Positions 27,969 to 36,980 of a stretch of DNA of 64,000 bases are shown piece after piece (the first letter of the stretch is position 1; every line of letters starts with the position of its first letter). The notes under the pieces are model-generated. The model searched no databases. It worked only from the letters and a program-made list of their open reading frames with translations, and was not told the DNA's origin. The position numbers were made by a program, and so were the translations under genes. The stretch is from JACSRF01 sp963695505 (GTDB lineage Bacteria; Chloroflexota; Anaerolineae; Promineifilales; Promineifilaceae): positions 620,001 to 684,000 of the forward strand of contig CAVOGX010000014.1 in the NCBI GenBank assembly GCA_963695505.1, written 5' to 3'.

Positions 27969-28988
27969 TCAGGCGTCGTGCATTAACAGAATTTGTATGG
28001 CAGATGCAGGCTCTCTGTCAAGCAGGGCATATGCCTCTGGAGCCTGGGCGAAGGGAAAGCGGTGGGTGATGAGGCGCGCAGGCTGAACCTCTGCCAACAT
28101 GCGCCAGGCCACCTGCAGGCGGCGGGCATTGGTCCAGCGGCCGCTCCACTGGGGCGCGATGTGGCTGACCTGGCTGCTGATGAGACGCATGTGGCTGCGG
28201 TGGAACTTGCCGCCCAGAGCGAGAGGAGCCTGCTTCTGCCCATACCAGGAGCCCACAAGGATACGGCCGTTGTAACCCGTTATGTCAATCGCCAGATTCA
28301 ATGCCCGGGGATTGCCGCTCAACTCCAGCGTCAGGTCTGCCCCGGCAAAGGGGCTGTCTGCTTGTATGGCGGGCAGCAAGGCTTCAGCATCTGGGGCAAA
28401 GGTAGCTTGGGCGCCCAGGCGGCGTGACCAATCGCGGCGCATGGGGTACTCATCTATGGTTATTAGACGCGACAAGGGAAACCGGGCCAGCAAAGCCGTA
28501 GTCAGCAGCCCTACAATGCCCTGCCCCAACACGGCTACCTGCTCGCCAATCATGGGCTGGCCGTCCATCATAAAGGAGACGGCCGTTTCCATATTAGGTA
28601 AAAAGACGGCCGTTTCCGGGTCCATACCCTCCGGCAATGGCAGCACGTGGTTCGGGTGGGCCACGAAGAACCGCTCATGAGGGTTGAAAGCAAAGATAAG
28701 GCGGTTTTTCCAGCCGGTGGGAACGCCCTCACCCAGCTTTACAACCCGGCCCACTGCAGCGTAACCATATTTCAGCGGGTAGGATAATTCGCCCGAAAGA
28801 GCCTCAATGGTGGCATCAGCCGCCATACCAGCAGGCATTTGGCCTCTATACAACAACATCTCGGTGCCAGGGCTAATGGCTGAACAAATGGATTGCACCA
28901 GTAAAAGCCCAGCCGGTATATTTGGCAGGGGTTCTTCCCGCACTTCTACCTTATGCGGCGCAGTGAAATAAAGGGCCTGGTTATGCAT
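27969..28988 (-). CDS. Medium-chain dehydrogenase/reductase (zinc-alcohol-dehydrogenase-like)
   Basis: About 339 residues, with a GroES-like N-terminal domain and a Rossmann domain (AVLGQGIVGLLTTALL, near residue 150). The usual catalytic Cys and structural-zinc cysteines are absent, so it is a zinc-free member. The start at ATG 28988 overlaps the RibA-RibD stop by 8 bases. Substrate is unknown; relatives include BchC-like and threonine-dehydrogenase-like proteins. Confidence 0.8.
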   Translation of the reverse strand: MHNQALYFTAPHKVEVREEPLPNIPAGLLLVQSICSAISPGTEMLLYRGQMPAGMAADATIEALSGELSYPLKYGYAAVGRVVKLGEGVPTGWKNRLIFAFNPHERFFVAHPNHVLPLPEGMDPETAVFLPNMETAVSFMMDGQPMIGEQVAVLGQGIVGLLTTALLARFPLSRLITIDEYPMRRDWSRRLGAQATFAPDAEALLPAIQADSPFAGADLTLELSGNPRALNLAIDITGYNGRILVGSWYGQKQAPLALGGKFHRSHMRLISSQVSHIAPQWSGRWTNARRLQVAWRMLAEVQPARLITHRFPFAQAPEAYALLDREPASAIQILLMHDA

Positions 28989-30315
28989 CAAGAGGATCGT
29001 TTTCTGGCCACGCCACGTCACCGTAAACAATCATGTCATCGCCAAGACGCTGGTAGCGCAGGTTATTCAGGCGTGGCAAATGGGGAGATGGGAATGGCCG
29101 TTTCTGCCCGTCCAGGGCATTTAGCCCACCCACAAACATGGGGGCAATGGTCAGTACCACCCGGTCTACCAACTGCTGGGATAAAAAGTTGGAAATAACC
29201 CGCGCGCCGCCTTCGACCATGAGGCTGCTGATGCCCGCAGCATACAGCCAGTCTAGTAAAGCAGGCAGGTTCACCTGGCCATGGGTATCGGCAGGTAAGC
29301 GCACAATGCGCGCCCCGGCCTTTTCTAGAGCGAACTGTTGGGGAGAAACGGCCGTATCCGTGGTCACAATCCAGGGCTGGTGTTGAGGGTGGCGCAGCAG
29401 CCGGGAAGTTAGCGGGAAACGCAGTTGGCTGTCAACAATGACGGGCTGCGGGTTCGCCCCTTCTACCAACCGCACGGTTAATTGTGGGTCATCAGACAGG
29501 ACGGTGCCAATGCCTACCAAAATCGCCTCGTGGTTGGCGCGTAGTTTGTGAGTCAGGTGATGTGCCTCAGCCCCGCTTATGGGTAACGGCCGTCCGCGCT
29601 GGTCTGTCAGGGAGCCATCCAGGCTTTGGGCGTAGCTGAGGGTCACAAAAGGGCGCGTGCGCTGCCCATTTAGGGGCAGCGTCCCTTCTGCATGGCGTAA
29701 ATTAAGTGGAAAAAGATCGCTGTTCAGCAAGTGGCGCATCCGGGACACTTTTGTCGCAAGGTAGGCCGCATTTTCGGCCGTGACGCGCGTGTGCAGGGGC
29801 ACCCGCTCAGTCACCCGTACACCCAGCTTTTGCAGACTTTCAATCTTGTCAGGGTTGTTCGTTAGCAACCGCACCGACATGACGCCCAAATCTTGCAAGA
29901 TATCCGCAGCAATTGAATAGTCACGGGCATCGGCCTGGTGGCCCAACATCAAATTAGCGTCAACGGTGTCGTAACCCTGATCCTGTAAATTATAGGCCCG
30001 CAGCTTGTCTAGCAAGCCTATGCCCCGCCCTTCCTGGCGCAGATAAACGATGACACCAACCCCGCTCTCAGCAATCAGGTCCATGGCACGATTAAGCTGC
30101 GGGCCGCAGTCGCAGCGCAAAGAGCCTAATACGTCTCCTGTAAAACATTCGGAGTGCACCCGTACCAGCACATTTTCCTCACCCATGACGTCACCCATAA
30201 CCAAAACCAGGTGTTCTTTATCGTCCCGGTTGTTATGATATAGACAAAGGGTAAAGACGCCGGCTTCAGTAGGCAGGCGGGTGCAGGTCATTTGCTGAAC
30301 AACCAAGTTTTCCAT
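28981..30315 (-). CDS. ribA: Fusion of GTP cyclohydrolase II and RibD reductase domain
   Basis: Riboflavin synthesis. Residues 1-205 are GTP cyclohydrolase II: zinc cysteines in CFTGDVLGSLRCDC, catalytic RQEGRGIGL, and TNNPDKI near 165. Residues 225-444 are the RibD C-terminal reductase domain (FVTLSYAQSLDGSLT, LVGIGTVLSDDPQLTVR, MVEGGARVISNFL). The usual partners are DHBP synthase with RibA and the deaminase with RibD; here a cyclohydrolase is joined directly to the reductase and neither usual partner is present. ATG 30315 gives the expected RibA start; upstream in-frame starts are possible. No FMN riboswitch is seen upstream. Confidence 0.92.
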   Translation of the reverse strand: MENLVVQQMTCTRLPTEAGVFTLCLYHNNRDDKEHLVLVMGDVMGEENVLVRVHSECFTGDVLGSLRCDCGPQLNRAMDLIAESGVGVIVYLRQEGRGIGLLDKLRAYNLQDQGYDTVDANLMLGHQADARDYSIAADILQDLGVMSVRLLTNNPDKIESLQKLGVRVTERVPLHTRVTAENAAYLATKVSRMRHLLNSDLFPLNLRHAEGTLPLNGQRTRPFVTLSYAQSLDGSLTDQRGRPLPISGAEAHHLTHKLRANHEAILVGIGTVLSDDPQLTVRLVEGANPQPVIVDSQLRFPLTSRLLRHPQHQPWIVTTDTAVSPQQFALEKAGARIVRLPADTHGQVNLPALLDWLYAAGISSLMVEGGARVISNFLSQQLVDRVVLTIAPMFVGGLNALDGQKRPFPSPHLPRLNNLRYQRLGDDMIVYGDVAWPENDPLDA

Positions 30316-30501
30316 CGCCCAGGTATACTCCAGTTTAAATGTGTAAGTGTATATTATACTGAACTCTCCCCAAGGGGCAGGCATCATGTAAAGTATTACT
30401 AAGAATGAGCATTTTGCCTTAGAATGGTGGCATATATGGGCATTTAAGTGGCAGATTAGCGACATTTACTCGTGTAAGCCCCCATAAAAAATGGGGGTTG
30501 C

Positions 30502-30530
30502 TTGCCTGGAAGAGCAAGTTTCTTTATAAT
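30502..30530 (+). promoter_or_regulatory. Sigma-70-like promoter of the unknown membrane protein
   Basis: TTGCCT, a 17-base spacer, then TATAAT, 45 bases upstream of the TTG start at 30575. A GC-rich hairpin (AGCCCCCAT/ATGGGGGTT, 30477-30499) lies just before it. Confidence 0.6.
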
Positions 30531-30574
30531 GCTGGGTGGAATATGGAGAAGAGGAAAAAGGGAAATAAGTTTAG

Positions 30575-31375
30575 TTGATAACTGATACAATAATCCCATG
30601 GGTGCTGGGCACGCTGTTGTCCCTCACCTTATTAATGCTCATAGGTTCGATAAAATCCTGGCGCGAAATGAAGCGGTCTCCATACTTCTTTTTGCGCCGT
30701 CAGGCTGAAAAGCGACTGCAAACCTATTCGTCGATTAGCCTGGTTTTATTGTTCTTAACGGTGGGTGTTGTCGCATATGCTTGGCAGCCCACTGAAGCTG
30801 AAGTTTCTCGCGTTGCCCTCTTAGCCAATTCCAAACCCCCTCAAGATGAAATTGTTGCCCTGTTAGAAAACAGCACTTCCGCAAAGGTGGCTGTAGAAAC
30901 GGCCGTTGCTGAATCGTTACCTGTGGCGGAAGCCCTCCGCTTAGAAAACCGTAACCCGGAAATATTTGGCCCGGAGCTTCCCGCAGAATATGACCGGTTT
31001 GACCCCACAGCAGATCTTAATACCGATACCACGTTAGGAGCCATTTCCTTCTCGAGAGAGATTTCAGACGATTACGAAGCGCGCAATGCCGCACTCCTCT
31101 TCCCAGAAGGGTATTTCACGCTCTATGCTACTTTTGCTTATGAAGCTATGGCTGATGGCATGGAGTGGGCTTGGGTCTGGAAATTTAATGGTGAGGTTGT
31201 TGACGGGGGGAATGAATTGTGGCGCTATGGGGCAGATGGGCCCGGCTACATCTATTATGGGCCAGAAGAAGGGTTCCAGCTTGGCGAATATTCATTAGAA
31301 GTCTGGGTGAATGGGGAATTAATGACCTCATCAACGGCCGTTATGAATAACGCCGCCTTTGCCGCCGGCAATTAA
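30575..31375 (+). CDS. Unknown membrane-anchored protein
   Basis: I do not recognise a family. From a TTG start it has 266 residues, two predicted transmembrane helices (about 8-25 and 52-70) and an outer segment of about 190 residues. The last 100 residues look like a beta-sandwich (FTLYATFAYEAMADGMEWAW, then LGEYSLEVWVNGELM), a shape I would expect for an extracytoplasmic binding domain. It stands alone between a promoter and a terminator. Two palindrome copies encode VETAVAES and STAVMNN. Confidence 0.75.
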   Translation: MITDTIIPWVLGTLLSLTLLMLIGSIKSWREMKRSPYFFLRRQAEKRLQTYSSISLVLLFLTVGVVAYAWQPTEAEVSRVALLANSKPPQDEIVALLENSTSAKVAVETAVAESLPVAEALRLENRNPEIFGPELPAEYDRFDPTADLNTDTTLGAISFSREISDDYEARNAALLFPEGYFTLYATFAYEAMADGMEWAWVWKFNGEVVDGGNELWRYGADGPGYIYYGPEEGFQLGEYSLEVWVNGELMTSSTAVMNNAAFAAGN

Positions 31376-31408
31376 AATTTATTATCCCAAACAGTTTGCC
31401 AAAAATGG

Positions 31409-31435
31409 AAACCGGCTTGCACAGGCCGGTTTTTT
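31409..31435 (+). terminator. Terminator of the unknown membrane protein
   Basis: Stem AAACCGGC/GCCGGTTT with an 8-base loop and a run of T. Confidence 0.85.
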
Positions 31436-31516
31436 GTTGGGAGGAGGAGCTAACGGAAACGGCCGTAAACTTTATTCCCTATGCGCTGCCCCATGCGCAA
31501 CGCCCACTGAATTTCC

Positions 31517-33082
31517 TTAACGCGCAGAGCATAACACACGCCCAGGTAAACTCCCCCGCCCATCAAACTGCTTACTGATGAGCTGTCCCAACGCACCCCA
31601 GCCCCATTCGGCAGTTTGGATAACGGCAACCCAGGCCACGAAGCCAGCTAGTACAGCCGCAATAACCATGCGCCCAGCCCCGTTGAGCAGGGAACGGCCG
31701 TTCAAGCCCCCCATTTTGCGCCGCAGCAGCTCCAGCAGCAGGCTCACTTCCAGTATATTGGCCAGGCTGTGGCCCAGAGCCAGGCCCGCCAGAGGCAGCA
31801 GGCCATTGGCCGGAAAAACGACCTGGCTCAACCAGTACCCCAGGCCAGTCATCATGGCAATCTGCACACCCCCAGCCAGCACGGGCGTGAGCGTGTCGTT
31901 TAACGCAAAAAAGGCACGGTTTACCACTTCCAGAGCGATGAGGGCCACCAATCCCAGAGCATAAAAAAACAGGGCCCAGGCTACTAAAACGGTATCTTCA
32001 GCGGCAAACACACCGCGCTCAAACAAGAAGCTGATGGCAGGCTCCCCGGCGGCCATCAGCAAAGCAGTGGTCGGAAGCCCTAAAAACAGGAGCATACGCA
32101 ATGAATCGTTGAGAATCTGGCGCATTTCGCCAAAAGCACGGCGGGCTGCTAAGCTGGCTAGTGTGGGAAAAGCGGCTGTGCCCATGGCCTGCCCCAAAAT
32201 GCCTTGCGGCATGATCATGATTTTCCAACCCAGGGTGAGGGCTGGATAACTGGCAGCATCGAGCAAGCCGCTGAGAAATAGTGTGGCAAATTTGTTCACT
32301 TCGCTCAAGGAGAGTCCCAGCACGCGGGGGGCCATCAGCTTGAGGACCTGCCTTACTCCAGGATCGCGCAATGTGAGCAGGGGCTGATAGCGCGCTTGTT
32401 TCAGGCGCAGCGCTGGGAACTGCACCAGCAGGAAACCTAGAGCGCCCACCACTGTACCCACAGCCATGCCCATGACTTTTCCATCCCCCAGGTCAGCCGG
32501 CCAGAATATCGCCCCGCCAATGATGCCTACGTTGTAGACGGTGGGGGCCAAAGCAGGCAGCAGGAAGTGCTGGCGGGCTTGCAGCGCCCCCATAATGACG
32601 CCGCCGGCGCCAAAGATGATGGGGGTTAGGAGCATGACGCGCAGCAGGCGTACGGTGAGCTCCAGTAAGGCCTGGTTGTCGGCCACCAGTTCACTGAGGA
32701 AGAATAAGGTGAAAGGCCGGGCGAAGAGGAAGGTGACCAGAGAAACGGCCGTTGTGACCAGGAGCGTGAGGTTGGTGACGGCCGAAAATAAGCGCCAGCC
32801 CCCCTCTGCATCCTCTCGCTCAAAATAGGCAGCAAAGGTGGGAATAAACGCCGAACCTACAGCCCCTCCGGCAATAATGAGATAAATGGATTCCGGGAAG
32901 CGCTGGGCTGTGTCGAAGGCAGTTGCAGAGAGTGTAAGACCCAGATAATATTTAACGACAATCTCCCGGCCCAGGCCTACTAACCGGCTCAGTAAAAATG
33001 CCGCCCCCACCAGCCCGGCGGCCTGCATGACTTGGCGACGACCGGAAACGGCCGTTTCCCTTCCCGCTTCAGAATCAGACAT
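31517..33082 (-). CDS. murJ: MurJ-like lipid II flippase
   Basis: The 521-residue MviN/MurJ protein moves lipid II across the cytoplasmic membrane for peptidoglycan. It begins with the typical AAGLVGAAFLLSRLVGLGRE and has about 14 hydrophobic segments, including GSAFIPTFAAYFER (conserved Arg region) and FLPTTALLMAAGEPAISFLF-like helices. It is divergent from thrS, with both promoters in the gap 33083-33437. Confidence 0.92.
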   Translation of the reverse strand: MSDSEAGRETAVSGRRQVMQAAGLVGAAFLLSRLVGLGREIVVKYYLGLTLSATAFDTAQRFPESIYLIIAGGAVGSAFIPTFAAYFEREDAEGGWRLFSAVTNLTLLVTTAVSLVTFLFARPFTLFFLSELVADNQALLELTVRLLRVMLLTPIIFGAGGVIMGALQARQHFLLPALAPTVYNVGIIGGAIFWPADLGDGKVMGMAVGTVVGALGFLLVQFPALRLKQARYQPLLTLRDPGVRQVLKLMAPRVLGLSLSEVNKFATLFLSGLLDAASYPALTLGWKIMIMPQGILGQAMGTAAFPTLASLAARRAFGEMRQILNDSLRMLLFLGLPTTALLMAAGEPAISFLFERGVFAAEDTVLVAWALFFYALGLVALIALEVVNRAFFALNDTLTPVLAGGVQIAMMTGLGYWLSQVVFPANGLLPLAGLALGHSLANILEVSLLLELLRRKMGGLNGRSLLNGAGRMVIAAVLAGFVAWVAVIQTAEWGWGALGQLISKQFDGRGSLPGRVLCSAR

Positions 33083-33117
33083 AGGGTCAAATTATACGCC
33101 CCAACGCCCATCTTGTC

Positions 33118-33145
33118 TTGACAACCAACCACAGTGGCTTATAAT
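33118..33145 (+). promoter_or_regulatory. Promoter of the thrS leader
   Basis: Consensus TTGACA, 16-base spacer, TATAAT. Transcription would begin near 33152, about 286 bases before the thrS start. Confidence 0.82.
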
Positions 33146-33174
33146 TTTACACACTTCATATTGCAAAACGTTGA

Positions 33175-33414
33175 CCGGGACGAGTAGCAACCAGGTTAGC
33201 ACTAGAGAGTGAAAGGCCGCAGGCTGCAAGCCTTCACAGCTTAAAACCATTGCGAAAACCCCCCGGGAGTGGTTCTCTGAAAAAAATTTTAGTAAGAGAA
33301 CTCGGTTAGCCCCGTTATCGGCCACAATGAGAGGCAATTTTTTGACAAAAATTGCTTGAAGTTGGGTGGAACCGCGATACGCCATCGCCCCAATATGGGA
33401 TGATGGCGTTTTTT
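33175..33414 (+). promoter_or_regulatory. T-box leader of thrS with terminator
   Basis: The T-box sequence GGGTGGAACCGCG is at 33364-33376. It is followed by a terminator hairpin CGCCATC/GATGGCG (33380-33408) and six T. Upstream, CCGGG (33175) and CCCGG (33262) can close Stem I, which carries the AGTA element (33183 region). An ACC threonine codon at 33258-33260 follows GAA just before the closing strand and is my candidate specifier. Uncharged tRNA-Thr would favour antitermination and thrS expression. Confidence 0.9.
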
Positions 33415-33437
33415 ATTGTTTAAGTTGGAGGTACCAA

Positions 33438-35270
33438 ATGTCTGAAAAAAACGGGGATATTCCCTACGAAGAATCTGAACTTTACCGTATTCGCCACTCA
33501 GCCGCGCATGTCATGGCAGAAGCCGTCCTTTCCTTCTTTCCCGAAGCCAAACTGGCCATTGGCCCGCCCATAGAAGATGGCTTCTATTACGATTTTGACC
33601 TTGGCAAAGAGGAAAATGGCAAGCCGCGCACCTTCTCACCTGAAGACCTGGAAGCTATCGAAGAAAAAATGAAGGCTTTGCTCAAACAAAATGCCAAATT
33701 CGAGCAGGCCAGCATGTCTATTGCCGAAGCGCAAAAATTCTTTGGTGATCAGCCCTACAAGCAAGAGCTCATTGCTGAATTAGCGGCCGGCAAAGTTGAC
33801 GAGAATGGGAATCCGCTCAGCGCACCAGTAGACAGTGTGGGCATTTATCAGCATCGGCAGTTTGTGGACCTATGTCGTGGGCCGCACGTTGGTTTCACAA
33901 AACAGGTCAAGCATAACGCCGTCAAAATTCTGCGCACCAGCGGCGCTTATTGGCGCGGCGACGAAAACCGACCGCAGTTGCAGCGCATTTACGGTACGGC
34001 CTGGCACAACAAAGAGGAACTAGACCAACACCTGCAGCATTTGGAAGAAGCCAAAGCCCGCGATCATCGCCGCCTGGGAAAACAGCTTGGGCTGTTTCAC
34101 ATCTCCCAGCTAGTTGGTTCTGGGCTGCCTCTGTGGCTGCCCAAGGGCGCTATCCTGCGTGAAGCATTAGAACAATTCTTGCGTAACGCGCAGTTGGAAC
34201 GGGGATATTTGCCCGTTATTACGCCACACATCGGCAAACTCGAACTTTACATAACCAGCGGACACTACCCCTATTACAAAGATAGTCAATACACGCCAAT
34301 TGATGTAGATGATGAAAAGTTCTTGCTCAAGCCCATGAACTGCCCGCATCATATTGAAATCTATAAGAGTGAACCGCACAGTTACCGCGATTTACCATTG
34401 CGCCTGGCAGAATTTGGCACAGTTTATCGTTACGAGCAAAGCGGCGAGTTGAATGGCCTTACGCGGGTGCGCGGCTTTACGGTAGATGATTCACACCTTT
34501 TTGTAACACCAGAACAATTGGAAGAAGAGTTCATTGGCGTTGTCGACCTGATTCAGTACGTCTTCAAGACAATGGGATTTGATGATTTTCGTGCCCGGTT
34601 AGGGACCAACGATCCCAACAGCGACAAGTATGCCGGGTCGCCAGAGATCTGGGCGAAAGGTGTCGAAGCGATCAAGAAGGCCGCCGATAAGGTGGGCATG
34701 AACTACACGGTTGAAGAAGGTGAAGCTGCATTTTACGGACCCAAGCTAGACTTCATTTTCCGTGACGTACTGAAGCGAGAATGGCAATTGGGTACGGTGC
34801 AGGTAGACTTTTTGCTGCCAGAACGTTTTGACCTGGAATACATTGGCGAGGATGGGCAGCCGCATCAACCAGTAATGATTCACCGGGCGCCCTTTGGCAG
34901 CATGGAGCGGTTTGTAGGCATTTTAATTGAGCATTTCAATGGCGCTTTCCCACTGTGGCTGGCTCCTGTGCAAGTGATGATGGTACCGATTGCCGACCGG
35001 CACGTGGCCTACGCCAAGGAGGTTGCAGCCGAACTACGGGCTGCGGGTATGCGCGTGGAAGTGGATGCTGGAAATGAGCGCATGAACAAGAAAATTCGTA
35101 ATGCGCAACTGCAAAAAATCCCTTACATGCTGGTTGTGGGTGACAGGGAAGCGGAAGAAAGTGCTGTAGCTGTGCGGACCCGGGATAATGATGATCGGGG
35201 GGCTATGGCTCTAGCTGACTTCAAGGCTCACGCCCTGGCACTGCTGGCGAGCAAGTCACAGGTTCTTTAA
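33438..35270 (+). CDS. thrS: Threonyl-tRNA synthetase
   Basis: Class II synthetase charging tRNA-Thr. From ATG 33438 (SD TTGGAGG) it has about 610 residues and lacks the N-terminal TGS domain, starting at the editing domain (RHSAAHVMAEAVL, with the HxxxH pattern). The catalytic core shows MNCPHHIEIYKS, RLAEFGTVYRYEQSGELNGLTR as motif 2 (in two parts) and IHRAPFGSMERFVGILIEH as motif 3. The anticodon-binding domain begins near LAPVQVMMVPIAD. It contains no palindrome copy over 1.8 kb, unlike its neighbours. Confidence 0.97.
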   Translation: MSEKNGDIPYEESELYRIRHSAAHVMAEAVLSFFPEAKLAIGPPIEDGFYYDFDLGKEENGKPRTFSPEDLEAIEEKMKALLKQNAKFEQASMSIAEAQKFFGDQPYKQELIAELAAGKVDENGNPLSAPVDSVGIYQHRQFVDLCRGPHVGFTKQVKHNAVKILRTSGAYWRGDENRPQLQRIYGTAWHNKEELDQHLQHLEEAKARDHRRLGKQLGLFHISQLVGSGLPLWLPKGAILREALEQFLRNAQLERGYLPVITPHIGKLELYITSGHYPYYKDSQYTPIDVDDEKFLLKPMNCPHHIEIYKSEPHSYRDLPLRLAEFGTVYRYEQSGELNGLTRVRGFTVDDSHLFVTPEQLEEEFIGVVDLIQYVFKTMGFDDFRARLGTNDPNSDKYAGSPEIWAKGVEAIKKAADKVGMNYTVEEGEAAFYGPKLDFIFRDVLKREWQLGTVQVDFLLPERFDLEYIGEDGQPHQPVMIHRAPFGSMERFVGILIEHFNGAFPLWLAPVQVMMVPIADRHVAYAKEVAAELRAAGMRVEVDAGNERMNKKIRNAQLQKIPYMLVVGDREAEESAVAVRTRDNDDRGAMALADFKAHALALLASKSQVL

Positions 35271-35292
35271 CGTAAAAAGTTGGAATGATGAT

Positions 35293-35320
35293 AAGGGTCG
35301 TCCACTGGGCGACCCTTTTT
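35293..35320. terminator. Bidirectional terminator between thrS and a histidine kinase
   Basis: Stem AAGGGTCG/CGACCCTT, loop TCCACTGGG, with T run on the plus strand. It also lies 9 bases beyond the kinase gene ending at 35329. Confidence 0.85.
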
Positions 35321-35328
35321 GCTTGAGG

Positions 35329-36843
35329 TTACTTTGCAGGAAGCTTAACGGGCAGGTGGACGGTAAAGATGCTGCCCACATCTTCCTCGCTTTCTACGGT
35401 GATGTCGCCACCATGCGCTTCTACCAAGCTTTTGACAACGGCAAGCCCTAAGCCCGTACCAACAGCTAGGGAACGATGCCCTTTTACGCGGCTGTAGCGA
35501 TCGAAAATAAAGGGCAGCTCATCAGGGGGAATGCCATAGCCGTTATCTTTAATGGAGAGCTGCGCGTAACGGCCGTTTACCCGGGTAGAAATCCAAACAT
35601 CCCCACCTTCAGGCGTATATTTCACCGCATTTGAAACCAGGTTTGTAACCACTCGCTCCGTCTTTTTCATATCCGCTTCAATAACAATAGGCGAGGGGAT
35701 TTCTTCGTAGTGCAGCGTAATGTTTTTTTCCATGGCCTGGGCCTGAATGGTTTCCGCCACAGTTTTCCCCAGGAATGCCAGATCAAAATTGGAGCGTTCT
35801 AGTAATATGGGTGTCCCAGACTGCATTTTTTCAATTTCAAGGATATTGTTCACAATTTCCAGCAATGCCTCTTCGCTGCGCAGGATGATCTTTGCTATGT
35901 GGGTTTGATGGCCGTGATCCAGTTCGCGGTCCCGTAAAATGCTGGCATATCCTTTGATACTGGTCAAAGGTGTGCGCATATCGTGGGTGAGCACAGCTAA
36001 AAATGCGTCCTTTTCCTTACCTAAAGCCGCCAAATTTTCATTAACCTGGGCCAGTTCGTAGTTAGCCTTTTCGAGATCACTGGTCCGTTCGGCAACCAGC
36101 TCTTCCAAATTGATCATTTGCTTTTTGGTCTGATTGACATAAAGACGAAAAGAGTAGGCAGACAGGGCAATGGGCAGGAAGAAAATGCCAATCCCAATAA
36201 TATCAAATTGATCGATGGCAAAAGCCAGAACACCCCCCCCTACACTCATGACCACCACATTAATTGGGATAGCCCATTTGTGCTGCTGCCAGATTTCGAA
36301 CGGTTTAACGCCTGTCTGCAGGTGGAGCAATCCAATGAGCAGCCACAAATTTGTTTGGTCGTTGATAATTGAAGCCAGGATCCAGGCCAAAACCAGGGCA
36401 GCAAACTCGTTGAACACAAGAAGGGAACTGACGAGTTGAAACACCAAGCCAGCCAAGAAAATAGCGATGGTGCTCATACCAATGTTGAAGCCGATCCGTT
36501 CAACTGCTCCCCGCCAACCTTTCCAGTTTGCTTGAAGGTTGAGCAGTGTAACCGTGGTTACGCCCGCAGCTGCAATGACGCTGGCGGCTTGAGGCCCGTA
36601 AAGAGCAACGGCCGCCATGCTTACGGCCGTTCCCACTTCAACAATTACATCACCACCAACTAGGAGCGTGGAGGTAGCCTGAGCAGCAATGGCTAAAAGA
36701 AACAGGAGCAAAAATATCAGTGGTGATTCAAACTCGAGCAGCAGGAAAAGGCCCCAAACAACCAGGGTGATACCCACCAGGCTTATCAACCACAGGTATA
36801 CATTTCTTACTACCAAGCGATTCCGTTTGCGCTTTATCGCCAC
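35329..36843 (-). CDS. Membrane sensor histidine kinase, copy 1 of the duplicated module
   Basis: The 504-residue kinase has about six or seven transmembrane helices in residues 15-235, then a short coiled coil (YVNQTKKQMINLEELVAER), HisKA with the H-box AVLTHDMRTPLTSIKG (His near 287) and a HATPase domain with SNAVKYTPEG, DNGYGIP and GTGLGLAV. The membrane part has no extended sensor loop, so a signal within or at the membrane is likely. It is closely similar throughout to the kinase at 38899. It lies 137 bases after the subtilase of the same module. No response regulator is nearby. Confidence 0.92.
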   Translation of the reverse strand: MAIKRKRNRLVVRNVYLWLISLVGITLVVWGLFLLLEFESPLIFLLLFLLAIAAQATSTLLVGGDVIVEVGTAVSMAAVALYGPQAASVIAAAGVTTVTLLNLQANWKGWRGAVERIGFNIGMSTIAIFLAGLVFQLVSSLLVFNEFAALVLAWILASIINDQTNLWLLIGLLHLQTGVKPFEIWQQHKWAIPINVVVMSVGGGVLAFAIDQFDIIGIGIFFLPIALSAYSFRLYVNQTKKQMINLEELVAERTSDLEKANYELAQVNENLAALGKEKDAFLAVLTHDMRTPLTSIKGYASILRDRELDHGHQTHIAKIILRSEEALLEIVNNILEIEKMQSGTPILLERSNFDLAFLGKTVAETIQAQAMEKNITLHYEEIPSPIVIEADMKKTERVVTNLVSNAVKYTPEGGDVWISTRVNGRYAQLSIKDNGYGIPPDELPFIFDRYSRVKGHRSLAVGTGLGLAVVKSLVEAHGGDITVESEEDVGSIFTVHLPVKLPAK

Positions 36844-36914
36844 TCTAATAATAAAGCCTCTCTAGCAGTGGGTTGCAAAAAAGGGTTTTCATTTGCGTTG
36901 AACAGTTCACAATG

Positions 36915-36949
36915 AAACCCCCATGGCATGCATATTACCATGGGGGTTG
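36915..36949 (-). terminator. Hairpin between subtilase 1 and kinase 1
   Basis: AACCCCCATGG/CCATGGGGGTT stem, 11-base loop, followed on the minus strand by TTTCATT. It may act as an internal attenuator that lowers kinase expression. Confidence 0.65.
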
Positions 36950-36980
36950 TCAAGCTATTTGTAAATTTTGAGTCAAAAAG

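Noticed and set aside
30316..30574. FMN riboswitch before the RibA-RibD gene
   Set aside because: The conserved GGGGCAGGGTGAAATTCCC-type core is absent on either strand.
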